Below, piece after piece: positions 34,019 to 42,024 of a DNA stretch of 64,000 nucleotides. Under the pieces are notes generated by a model. The model made no database searches. It had not been told where the DNA came from and saw only the letters and a program-made list of their open reading frames with translations. How positions within the stretch are numbered: the stretch's first letter is position 1; each line of letters begins with the position of its first letter. This DNA comes from Anaerolineae bacterium (GTDB lineage: Bacteria; Chloroflexota; Anaerolineae; 4572-78; J111). The position numbers and the translations under genes were made by a program. The stretch is from positions 1 to 64,000 of the forward strand of contig JAKLJP010000020.1 of NCBI GenBank assembly GCA_023151115.1, read 5' to 3'.

Positions 34019-34599
34019 CTTACCCCCTGTTCTAAAAAATTCTTTAGGATCTGTTTACCCACCGGCGTGCCGATGGACTCCGGATGCACCTGAATGCCGT
34101 AAATGGGATAGGTTTTGTGTTGGACGCCCATGATAATTCCATCCTGGGTGGTCGCCGTTATCTCCAGACAGGCCGGTAAGGTTTCTCGCTCGCCGATGAG
34201 GGAGTGATAGCGCATGCCTTCGAAGGCATGGCTGACGCCCTTAAAAATTCCCCGGCCGTTATGATAAACAAGGCTTGGCTTGCCGTGCATCACCTGGGGC
34301 GCTCTGATGACTCGCCCGCCAAAGGCATGAATAATCCCCTGGTGGCCTAAACAGACGCCCAAGATGGGCGTGGTGGGTCCCATCTCTAAAATAACCCGTT
34401 TGCAAATTCCAAAGTAAGCCGGATTCTCAGGGTTCCCCGGCCCCGGCGAGATGATGATGCGGTCCGGCGCAAGGGCCTTGAATTCTTCAAACGTTTTTTC
34501 ATCGTTACGGACGACTAAAGCTCTTCCATGAATCTCGCCAATAAACTGATAGAGATTATAGGTAAAAGAGTCATAATTATCGAGAATAACCACCTTCAT
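34009..34599 (-). CDS. pabA: Aminodeoxychorismate/anthranilate synthase glutaminase subunit
   Basis: 196 residues, class I glutamine amidotransferase. Catalytic triad C83 (GVCLGHQ), H172 and E174 (QVHPES); DNYDSFTYNLYQ and SPGPGNPENP are typical of PabA/TrpG. It delivers ammonia from glutamine to the chorismate-binding subunit encoded 115 bases upstream. The same protein can serve both anthranilate and p-aminobenzoate synthases; PabB-type partner residues point to the latter. Confidence 0.92.
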   Translation of the reverse strand: MKVVILDNYDSFTYNLYQFIGEIHGRALVVRNDEKTFEEFKALAPDRIIISPGPGNPENPAYFGICKRVILEMGPTTPILGVCLGHQGIIHAFGGRVIRAPQVMHGKPSLVYHNGRGIFKGVSHAFEGMRYHSLIGERETLPACLEITATTQDGIIMGVQHKTYPIYGIQVHPESIGTPVGKQILKNFLEQGVRCT

Positions 34600-34644
34600 C
34601 TATTCACCGCTTGACAATCCCGGCTTTACCGGGTTCGACACGAT

Positions 34645-34712
34645 TTTCTCACGCCAAGACGCAAAGACGCCAAGTTTTTATAAAATTCTTTGCGACTTTG
34701 CGACTTGGCGAG
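34645..34712. repeat. Dispersed palindrome, CGCCAAGACGCAAAG words
   Basis: TCACGCCAAGACGCAAAGAC against CTTTGCGACTTTGCGACTTG. Lies between pabB and pabA, two bases after the pabB stop on the minus strand. Confidence 0.8.
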
Positions 34713-34714
34713 TT

Positions 34715-36184
34715 CTATTGCCTGCTAAAGTCAGGAGAACCACAATTCCTTAGTGCCCGAATGAGCGCCTTGGCTTTAGCCAATGTTTCCAAGTATTCAT
34801 CCTGGGGGTCTGAATCGGCCACGACTGCGCCGCCAACTTGAAAATAGGCTTTGCCATCCTTCAACAAAATCGTCCTGATCACAATATTGAGGTCCATGCT
34901 GCCTGAAAAATCGAGATAGCCGATGGAACCGGAGTAAATGCCTCGTTTGACCGGCTCTAAGGCGTCAATGATGGACATGGCTTCTATTTTTGGCGCTCCG
35001 GTCATAGAGCCGCCCGGAAAGCAAGCCTGGATTAAGTCGAAGCCATCGCGCCCCGGCTCTAATTTGCCGATGATGGTCGAAACCATTTGAAAAACGGTGG
35101 CGTATTTTTCGATAATCATTAACTCGGCTACCTGAACTGTGCCAAATTGACACACCCGCCCCAAATCATTTCTGACCAGGTCAACAATCATCATGTTTTC
35201 GGCCCGGTCTTTGATACTCGTCGAAAGTTCTTGACAAAGCCTTTCATCTTCCCGTTCGTTTTTGCCTCTGGGGCGAGTCCCCTTGATGGGTCTGCTCTCG
35301 GCCCAGCCATCATGACCGAGGCGGAGGAACCTTTCGGGGGTGGCCGAAACAACTTTGACTTCGGGAAAATTGAGAAAACTGGCAAACGGGGCCGGATTAA
35401 TCCGCCGGAGTTCGCGGTACAATTCAAAAGGCTCGCCGGCGAAATCGGTTTCCAGGCGATGGGTTGGACAAACTTCAAAGATGTCGCCGGCAAAGATGTG
35501 CTCTTTGGCCCTGTTGACCACCGCCTGGTATTCTGCTGCGCTGAACATAGACCGAATTTCCAGTGCTTCGTTTTCTTTATCGCCCTTGTCGGCAAGGTCT
35601 GCATAAGACCAGTTTTCCTTTTCTAACTGCTTCATCCTGGCCCTGATATTTTTATAAGCTTGTTGGGCTTTTTCTCTGGCCGTATGGAGGTCGCTGTCAA
35701 AGCCAATGGCGGATATGTAGAGTTTTTTGAGCAGGTGGTCGTAAATGATGATAGTATCCACCAGCATGAAATAACAATCGGGCAGCCCTAAATCATCTAC
35801 CCCGCGGCAGGGCAGCTTTTCGATAAAATAACAAAGTTCGTAGCCGAAGTAGCCGACTGCGCCGCCCAGAAAGGGAATAGGCGTCTCGTGGTAAGCGGAT
35901 GGCTCGATTTTATAGCGAGACATCACCTGCTTTAATTCGGTAAATGGATTGCCTGTAATCCGGGTCACGTCTCCATTGTGCTCAATACTGATTCGATTGC
36001 CTTTTGACTTAAAGACTAAAAATGGGTTTCCCCCTATAAATGAGAATCTACCCAACTTTTTTTCATCCATACCGCTGTCCAGGAGAAAACTGTAGGCGTC
36101 GTTCTCGAAAATTTTAAAGTAATCAATCAAGCTGAGCGGCGAGTTGATTTCTTGAAAAATATGAGCGCATTTCAAAGCGTCCAT
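34715..36184 (-). CDS. pabB: Aminodeoxychorismate synthase component I
   Basis: 489 residues, chorismate-utilising fold. The motif RPIKGTRPRG places a lysine (K301) where aminodeoxychorismate synthases have it and anthranilate synthases have alanine; this is the main reason for calling pabB, not trpE. Other landmarks: GAVGYFGYE, LVRNDLGRV, GSMTGAPK and GSIGYLDFSGSMDLNIVIRT. Makes 4-amino-4-deoxychorismate with PabA. The gene begins four bases after pabC, giving the order pabC-pabB-pabA. Product use may be folate or the CoA-linked pathway downstream. Confidence 0.9.
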   Translation of the reverse strand: MDALKCAHIFQEINSPLSLIDYFKIFENDAYSFLLDSGMDEKKLGRFSFIGGNPFLVFKSKGNRISIEHNGDVTRITGNPFTELKQVMSRYKIEPSAYHETPIPFLGGAVGYFGYELCYFIEKLPCRGVDDLGLPDCYFMLVDTIIIYDHLLKKLYISAIGFDSDLHTAREKAQQAYKNIRARMKQLEKENWSYADLADKGDKENEALEIRSMFSAAEYQAVVNRAKEHIFAGDIFEVCPTHRLETDFAGEPFELYRELRRINPAPFASFLNFPEVKVVSATPERFLRLGHDGWAESRPIKGTRPRGKNEREDERLCQELSTSIKDRAENMMIVDLVRNDLGRVCQFGTVQVAELMIIEKYATVFQMVSTIIGKLEPGRDGFDLIQACFPGGSMTGAPKIEAMSIIDALEPVKRGIYSGSIGYLDFSGSMDLNIVIRTILLKDGKAYFQVGGAVVADSDPQDEYLETLAKAKALIRALRNCGSPDFSRQ

Positions 36185-36188
36185 CCCC

Positions 36189-37055
36189 TCACCTCTCCGA
36201 GCGGGCGAGGGCTTGAAACAAAGCGTGAAGCTGGCGGGTCAGCGCGCCCGGTTGACCGTTGCCAACCACCCGGCCATCAATGTTGACCACCGGCATCAGC
36301 TCCATGATGGTGTTGGTAATAAAACATTCATCCGCGGTATACAGATCATACCGGGTTAACTGAGTTTCTTGAACGCCAAGCTGTAACTCTTTTTGGGCCA
36401 ACTCTATCACCGTCTGGCGGGTGATTCCTTCCAGGCAGCCACACGCGGGCGAAGGCGTCAAGATATTTCCATTCTTGACGATAAAGACATTGCTGACAGT
36501 CCCTTCGGCCAGGTAGCCTTCATGGTTTAACAAAAACCCTTCCAACAGCCCGCGTTGGTTCAGTTCAATCTTGGCTAAAATATTGTTTTGATAATTACAA
36601 CTTTTAATCTGCGGACTCAATGACTCGTGGCTCATTTTTCTCACGCCGACAATCATAGCCTCGATTCCTACGGCATAACTTTCAGGGGGATATTCAGGTA
36701 CTTCTTTAACAATGATTGACAGCGTTGGCTCTTTACAAAAATCGGGATTAATGCCTCTTTCACCCACCCCCCGCGATACGGTAATCCTCAGATAAGCATC
36801 CTGGAGCGAACTTTTCGCTAGAGTCTGGTAGGCCAAATCTGTTAGCTCGGCCTTTGACACAGGGATAGTTAACATCATATATTTGGCCGAGTTAAATAAG
36901 CGTTGCAGGTGTTCTTCGAGTTTGAATATAACCCCGCCATAAGCGCGCAGGGTTTCAAAAATTCCATCCCCTAGCAGGTAGCCGTGGTCAAAAATGGAAA
37001 CCCTGGCTTCTTCTTTTGAAACAAATTGACCGTTCAAGTAAACAATTGTTCCCAT
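36189..37055 (-). CDS. pabC: Aminodeoxychorismate lyase (class IV aminotransferase fold)
   Basis: 288 residues. PLP lysine K151 in IKSCNYQNNILAKIE, with GDGIFETLRAY at 29-39 and LAEGTVSNVF binding the phosphate. The fold is shared by branched-chain and D-amino-acid aminotransferases; PabC is preferred because pabB follows after four bases. It would eliminate pyruvate from aminodeoxychorismate to give p-aminobenzoate. First gene of the minus-strand run; its upstream region contains a GGAGATT palindrome. Start ATG 37055 with no strong ribosome binding site (an AAAAAG). Confidence 0.82.
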   Translation of the reverse strand: MGTIVYLNGQFVSKEEARVSIFDHGYLLGDGIFETLRAYGGVIFKLEEHLQRLFNSAKYMMLTIPVSKAELTDLAYQTLAKSSLQDAYLRITVSRGVGERGINPDFCKEPTLSIIVKEVPEYPPESYAVGIEAMIVGVRKMSHESLSPQIKSCNYQNNILAKIELNQRGLLEGFLLNHEGYLAEGTVSNVFIVKNGNILTPSPACGCLEGITRQTVIELAQKELQLGVQETQLTRYDLYTADECFITNTIMELMPVVNIDGRVVGNGQPGALTRQLHALFQALARSER

Positions 37056-37068
37056 AATTTCTTTTTAA

Positions 37069-37132
37069 TAGAGATTGGAGATTAGAGATTGGAGATTATT
37101 TTAATCTTTAATCTCCAATCTCCAATCTCCTG
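37069..37132. repeat. Dispersed palindrome, GGAGATT word family
   Basis: GAGATTGGAGATTAGAGATT and GGAGATT on the left, AATCTCCAATCTCCAATCTC on the right. Same family as 643 and 62561. The rest of the 320-base gap holds no gene apart from the promoter at 37322. Confidence 0.85.
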
Positions 37133-37321
37133 GCATAAGTTATTTCTGGATGGCTCCTAACTGGTAACATCCATCTACATTTTGTAGGTTGGGCAAATAA
37201 AGGAAATGGCGGGGTGCTTGCATAACAGCGTCGAAGGTGAGGGGGGCGCGGGCTAATTGGGGCGATTGTAGCATTAGGCTATAGGGATGTCAAATCAATT
37301 TTGCCAGGTCAACTATCTTCA

Positions 37322-37350
37322 TTGAATCCTGCCTGATCTTATGTTATAAT
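37322..37350 (+). promoter_or_regulatory. Promoter of the type IIG restriction-modification gene
   Basis: TTGAAT, exact 17-base spacer, TATAAT at 37345-37350, 28 bases before the start codon. Confidence 0.75.
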
Positions 37351-37377
37351 CGTACTCATCCCCCAGCGGAGTTACCT

Positions 37378-40300
37378 ATGTCCAAGAGCCAAGCCAAAGA
37401 GACCATTACTGCCCTGGTAATCAAGTTTCAAAATAACTTGGCCGATTATCACCGGGCCAGCTACAACGAAACCCTGACCCGGATTGATTTTATCAACCCT
37501 TTTTTTGAAGCGCTGGGCTGGGACATGACCAACCGCCGGGGCCTGCCCGAAAACTTGCGCGAGGTTATCCACGAAGACAGGTTGGATATCAAGGGCCGCA
37601 AAAAAGCGCCCGATTACTCCTTTCGCCTGCCCAACGGCCGGGTGGAGCGCAAATTTTTTTTGGAAGCCAAGAAACCGGCGGTCAACCTGGCCGCCGACCT
37701 CTCCCCGGCCTACCAGGTGCGGCTGTACGGCTGGAACGCCGGCCTGCCTCTGTCGGCCCTGACCGATTTTGAAGAGCTGGCCGTGTACGACTGCCGGGTG
37801 CGGCCCTACCCCCAGGATAAAACAACGGTGGCCCGGATTGCCTACTTTACCTGCCTGGAATACGCCGACCGCTTTGACGAAATTTACGATCTGTTCAGCA
37901 AAGAGGCGGTGCAGGCCGGCAGCCTGGATCAATTTATTGTCGAAGCGGGTCTCAAGCGCGGCCTGACCCCGGTAGACGCCGAATTTTTGAAAGAGATCGA
38001 GGGCTGGCGCGACAGCCTGGCCAAAACTATTGCCCTGCGCAACCCCGCCTTTTCGGTGTACGATTTGAATTTTGCGGTGCAGCGCACCATTGACCGGATT
38101 ATCTTTTTACGCATGGCCGAAGACCGCAAAATTGAACCTTACGAGCAGTTGCTCCATCTGGCCGACCGGCCCGGCATTTATCCGCGCCTGGTGGCGTTGT
38201 ACCGCCAGGCCGACGCCAAATACAATGCCGGACTGTTCAACTTCAACCCTACCGGCGGCGACAGCCTGACCCCGGCCATGCAGCTTGACGACGCCCCCCT
38301 CAAGCAGATCATCACCGGCCTGTACCCGCCCAAAAGCCCCTACGAGTTCAGTGTTATGGGCGTAGACATCCTGGGCAATGTGTACGAGCAGTTCCTGGGC
38401 AAAGTTATCCGCCTGACCGCCGGCCACCGGGCCAAAGTGGAAGAAAAGCCGGAAGTCAAAAAGGCCGGCGGCGTCTTTTACACGCCCACCTACATTGTCG
38501 AGGCGATTGTTAAGCAGACCATCGGCCCACTGCTGGCAGGGAAAACGCCCAGCCAGATCAGCCAACTCCGTATCCTCGACCCAGCCTGTGGTTCCGGCTC
38601 ATTTTTGATTGGAGCCTATCAATTCCTGCTCGACTACCACCTGACCTGGTATCAGGCCAACGGGCCCGAGAAGCACAAAAAAGCAGTCGTTTGGATACCG
38701 CGTTCCAACCCCTCTCCCGCTGCGGGGGAGGAGCCGGGGATTTCCGGCGAGTGGCGCTTGACCATTGCCGAAAAGAAGCGCATTTTGCTCAACAACATCT
38801 TTGGGGTGGATATTGACCGCCAGGCCGTTAACGTCACCCAACTGAACTTACTGCTCAAGGCCCTGGAAGGCGAAACCGACCAGACCTTGCAGATGAGCCT
38901 GTTCCAGGAGCGGGTGCTGCCCGAACTAAGCCGCAACATCAAATGCGGCAACAGCCTGATTGACGACCAATTTTTTGCCAGCGGCCAGACCGCCATGTTT
39001 CCCGATGAGGCCCTGCTGCGCCGGGTCAATGCCTTTGATTGGGCCGCCGAGTTCCCCGAAGCGATGAAGGCCGGAGGTTTTGATGCCATTATCGGCAACC
39101 CGCCTTACATCCGAAGTATCAATCTCAAAGAAAGTAATCCTGAAGAATGGGATTACTATCGCTCAAAGTACAAAACTGCATCGTTTCGAGAATGGGATAT
39201 TTACCTGATTTTTGTGGAGAAAGGTTTGAATTTACTCAAAGCAGGAGGGCGACTGGGCTATATTTTACCCAATAAATTCTTAAATTCTCAGGTAGGCGAG
39301 AGTCTCAGAGAGATTTTGTCAGCCGGTAAATTTCTGCAAAAACTCATTCATTTCGAGGCGTTCCAAATCTTTCCAACGGCAACCACATACACTTGCCTGC
39401 TTTTTCTGGATAAATCTGGACAGGAAACAGCCCAGATTGCTCGTTATCGCGGCCCGGTAGATAAGGCTAAACAAAAATGCTCCCTGCCGGAAGAAGGGCC
39501 TGAGTTGTGGTCAATTTCAACTATCAAGACCCAGGAGCTAAGCGCCTCCCCCTGGGAATTTACCTCTGACCTGATAGCCAAATTCAAAAAGTGGCCGGGG
39601 CTTGGTTCTATAGCGGACATATTCAAGGGGACTGGTACCAATGCTGACAAAGTTTATCTTTTGGAAAACCGAGGCCGGGAGGGAGATTTAGTTAAAGTTT
39701 ATTCGCCGGAGTTAGAAGATAATTTTTTACTGGAACCCATATTTCTCAAGCCTGCTTTGCGGGGGCGCAGTATTAGCCGGTACGAAATTTCGGGCGATTT
39801 GTTGCTAATTGTTCCCTATGATCTTACCGAAACCGGCGGTAAGCTTGTCCCCGAAAAAACCTTCAAAGTCAAAGCGCCCAAAACTCTGGACTATCTAAAA
39901 AAGTGCAAACCCCGTTTGGATCAACGAGAAGATGGACGATTTAAAGGTGAGGGTTGGTATCAATATGGCCGGCCTCAAAATCTACATCGGTTTGAAGTGC
40001 CAGAGAAGATACTCCTTCCGGATGTGGCAAATCGCGGTACCTGTTCTCTCGATACAAAAGGGATGTGGCTGCTCGATACCGCTTATGCTATTGTCAAAAA
40101 ACCGGGGGTTAAAATAGATTTGCGTTATATCCTCGGTATTCTTAATTCCCCTATTTTAACTTCTTTTTTGAAAGAAACAGGCACAGCCTTACGGGGCGGC
40201 TATTTTCGGATGAAAACGGCTTACCTTACCCCTTTCCCCATCCGCACGATAGACTTCGCCAACCCGGCGGAGGTCAATCAGCACGACGAGCTGGTGCGGC

Positions 40301-40476
40301 TGGTGGGGCAGATGCTGGCCCTGCATCAAAAGATGGCGGCGGCGGGCAACCCGGCGGATAAACAAATGTACCAACGCCAGATTGCCATGACTGACCGGGC
40401 GATTGATCGGCTGGTGTATGGGTTGTATAATCTTGGCGAGGAAGAAATCAAAATTGTCGAAGCAAGTGGAGGTTAG
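37378..40476 (+). CDS. Type IIG restriction-modification enzyme (Eco57I-like)
   Basis: 1032 residues, cleavage, methylation and recognition in one chain. N-terminal PD-(D/E)XK nuclease: D79 (APDYSF), E96 and K98 (FLEAKK). N6-adenine methyltransferase: motif I LDPACGSGSF near 400 and motif IV NPPYI near 574. The C-terminal part (about 700-1000) resembles a TaqI-type target recognition domain. Residues near 443-454 (SNPSPAAGEEPG) are encoded by an inserted palindrome in frame. A small antitoxin gene begins directly at its stop codon. Recognition sequence unknown. Confidence 0.9.
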   Translation: MSKSQAKETITALVIKFQNNLADYHRASYNETLTRIDFINPFFEALGWDMTNRRGLPENLREVIHEDRLDIKGRKKAPDYSFRLPNGRVERKFFLEAKKPAVNLAADLSPAYQVRLYGWNAGLPLSALTDFEELAVYDCRVRPYPQDKTTVARIAYFTCLEYADRFDEIYDLFSKEAVQAGSLDQFIVEAGLKRGLTPVDAEFLKEIEGWRDSLAKTIALRNPAFSVYDLNFAVQRTIDRIIFLRMAEDRKIEPYEQLLHLADRPGIYPRLVALYRQADAKYNAGLFNFNPTGGDSLTPAMQLDDAPLKQIITGLYPPKSPYEFSVMGVDILGNVYEQFLGKVIRLTAGHRAKVEEKPEVKKAGGVFYTPTYIVEAIVKQTIGPLLAGKTPSQISQLRILDPACGSGSFLIGAYQFLLDYHLTWYQANGPEKHKKAVVWIPRSNPSPAAGEEPGISGEWRLTIAEKKRILLNNIFGVDIDRQAVNVTQLNLLLKALEGETDQTLQMSLFQERVLPELSRNIKCGNSLIDDQFFASGQTAMFPDEALLRRVNAFDWAAEFPEAMKAGGFDAIIGNPPYIRSINLKESNPEEWDYYRSKYKTASFREWDIYLIFVEKGLNLLKAGGRLGYILPNKFLNSQVGESLREILSAGKFLQKLIHFEAFQIFPTATTYTCLLFLDKSGQETAQIARYRGPVDKAKQKCSLPEEGPELWSISTIKTQELSASPWEFTSDLIAKFKKWPGLGSIADIFKGTGTNADKVYLLENRGREGDLVKVYSPELEDNFLLEPIFLKPALRGRSISRYEISGDLLLIVPYDLTETGGKLVPEKTFKVKAPKTLDYLKKCKPRLDQREDGRFKGEGWYQYGRPQNLHRFEVPEKILLPDVANRGTCSLDTKGMWLLDTAYAIVKKPGVKIDLRYILGILNSPILTSFLKETGTALRGGYFRMKTAYLTPFPIRTIDFANPAEVNQHDELVRLVGQMLALHQKMAAAGNPADKQMYQRQIAMTDRAIDRLVYGLYNLGEEEIKIVEASGG
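38706..38739. repeat. Palindrome inserted inside the type IIG gene
   Basis: CCAACCCCTCTCCCGCTG against CGGGGGAGGAGCCGGGG. Reads through in frame between motif I and the following GEWRLT segment. Confidence 0.65.
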
Positions 40477-40710
40477 ATGGAAAAGATATCAATTTACGTC
40501 AAAGATAAAGAAAAGGCTCAGATGCTATCCGAATTGCTGATGGCCTTAGATTTTGTCGAGGCAGTAAATACCGCTAGTGAAGAAATCGAACCTGTCTCAA
40601 CATCCACAGGGGAGGTGTCGGATTTTTTTGCGCTGGCCGGTTTATGGGAGGGGCGTGAGATCACCCTAAACTCAATTCGTCAGCGAGCCTGGCCGAGACA
40701 AAGCTCATGA
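40477..40710 (+). CDS. VapB-like antitoxin
   Basis: 77 residues. The ATG follows the restriction gene's stop without a gap, with GGAGG upstream, so expression is coupled to it. The C-terminal DFFALAGLWEGREITLNSIRQRAWPR is typical of antitoxins that accompany PIN-domain toxins, and overlaps the following toxin gene by four bases (ATGA-type). The N-terminus (MEKISIYVKDKEKAQMLSEL) may be the dimer/DNA-binding part. Its toxin partner appears broken. Confidence 0.7.
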   Translation: MEKISIYVKDKEKAQMLSELLMALDFVEAVNTASEEIEPVSTSTGEVSDFFALAGLWEGREITLNSIRQRAWPRQSS

Positions 40711-40952
40711 TTCTTTGCGATACCAATATTCTCATCGAGTTTTATAAAAACACGCTCCATATTACTCAAGAGTTGCGGCAAATTGGTCCGGGTCAATTGG
40801 CTATTAGTGTTATCACTCAAGCTGAACTCTATTATGGCGCTCTGAATAAGACAGAATTGCAGAAAATCAAGAAACACCTGGCGCTGCTCCATCAATTCTC
40901 GATTGACGCATCTATCTCCGCTGTCTTCATACAGTTACCACGCAATATTTAG
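40707..40952 (+). pseudogene. VapC PIN-domain toxin, 3'-truncated
   Basis: 81 residues instead of about 130. MILCDTNILIEFYKN has the first PIN acidic residue and SVITQAELYYGALNK the second, but the sequence leaves the family after SIDASISAVFIQL and stops; the third and fourth acidic positions (PDxLIAA, FxxxDF) are missing. What follows at the DNA level is a different gene remnant (DUF2283-like). Toxic RNase activity is therefore unlikely. Confidence 0.8.
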
Positions 40953-41101
40953 CTGAGGGTATCGCCGCCGATTACGATGGCGACGGCCAATTAGTTGGGC
41001 TTGAAATTCTGGATGCGGTCAAACGTTTTGGCGGTTCGGAGACGCTTCGCCAAGTCGTGTTAGAAGGAATTGGGCCATCCTTACAACCTGCTTCCGCTTG
41101 A
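40937..41101 (+). pseudogene. DUF2283-like gene remnant
   Basis: A second frame opening in the truncated vapC reads TTQYLAEGIAADYDGDGQLV then GLEILDAVKRFGG and continues to a stop at 41101. This matches the C-terminal two thirds of DUF2283 proteins (from memory). No start codon; the 5' part was lost where vapC joins it. Confidence 0.7.
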
Positions 41102-41144
41102 AAATAATTTTGGAAACAGGTATTTATCTGTTTAATCGGGCAAT

Positions 41145-41936
41145 ATGATGGCGCCCCAAACTATCCCTCTGATTGAACAAAGCGGCTGGTGGCTTGTGCC
41201 TTACCTGGCGCTGATGCTGGTCATGCTCCACGCTATGATGGAGTTCACCGTCAGTTTGCTGGTCAAACGGCCTGCCCACCGCCGGCCCGTTTCCGCCGGC
41301 GAACTCCGGCAGCGGCTGCTGGCCTTGAACGAGGCTGACCTGCCCTACCCGCTGGTCGAGGGCCGAGATTGCGATTTGGAGATGGAGTGGTCGTATGAAG
41401 ATACCCGGCGCAGCCGCTTCGCTATTTCGCGGGAGGCCAGTTCCACCCGGCTGCGTTTTCTGCTCGACGAGCAGCGCCACGAACTGCGCATGCATCAGGT
41501 AGACAGCGGCTCCAGCTTTTTTGTGGGCTGGCAGGGCTGGCTGCCCCGGCTGCAAGGCGCCGCCGGTTTCGGGGCCGGCCCGCCCGGCGAGTCCCTGACC
41601 AAAGAGATCAGCCGGGTGGCGCAGCGCGGCGGCTGGACGGTGCGCCCGGTGCTGTGGTGGTTCCAGGCCACCCACGCCGGCACACGTTTTCTGCGGACGA
41701 TCACCCCCGCTCCGCTGCGAAATTGGCCGGCCCGCCGTTTTTGGGGCTGGCTCTACCCCCTGAGCTTTTTTGGCGGCCTGGTCTACCTGGTTGTTATCAT
41801 GGGCGGGCTGGATTGGCGTAACGGGCTAATCCTGGCCGGCGTTTCGGCGGGCTGGTGGGGCATTTGGGGCTTCTTGGTCTGGATGCTGCTGGGCTTTCCG
41901 GCCTTTTGGCGGTCGAAACGCGCCAGAAAAAAATGA
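41145..41936 (+). CDS. Membrane protein of unknown function
   Basis: 263 residues, not recognised. One membrane helix near the N-terminus (18-40, VPYLALMLVMLHAMMEFTVSLL), a soluble middle with basic and acidic stretches, and two helices near the C-terminus (about 198-250, LYPLSFFGGLVYLVVIMGGL and WGIWGFLVWMLLGFPAFW). Two adjacent ATGs at 41145 and 41148. No catalytic motif. Same strand as the restriction-modification gene, but separated from it by a broken module. Its stop codon overlaps a palindrome. Confidence 0.6.
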   Translation: MMAPQTIPLIEQSGWWLVPYLALMLVMLHAMMEFTVSLLVKRPAHRRPVSAGELRQRLLALNEADLPYPLVEGRDCDLEMEWSYEDTRRSRFAISREASSTRLRFLLDEQRHELRMHQVDSGSSFFVGWQGWLPRLQGAAGFGAGPPGESLTKEISRVAQRGGWTVRPVLWWFQATHAGTRFLRTITPAPLRNWPARRFWGWLYPLSFFGGLVYLVVIMGGLDWRNGLILAGVSAGWWGIWGFLVWMLLGFPAFWRSKRARKK

Positions 41937-41937
41937 T

Positions 41938-42012
41938 CCAATTTACGATTTACGATTTTGGATTTACGATTAGCAAATCCAATCGTAAATCGTAAATCTG
42001 AAATCGTAAATT
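41938..42012. repeat. Dispersed palindrome, TTTACGATT words
   Basis: AATTTACGATTTACGATTTT and GGATTTACGATT on the left, AATCGTAAATCGTAAATCTG and AAATCGTAAATT on the right. Begins in the stop codon of the preceding gene and ends just before the mtlD ribosome binding site. Confidence 0.9.
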
Positions 42013-42024
42013 AGGATTCAATCA

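Noticed and set aside
34715..36184. Anthranilate synthase (trpE) instead of pabB
   Set aside because: The PIKGT lysine and the adjacent class IV lyase gene favour aminodeoxychorismate synthase; no other trp genes nearby.
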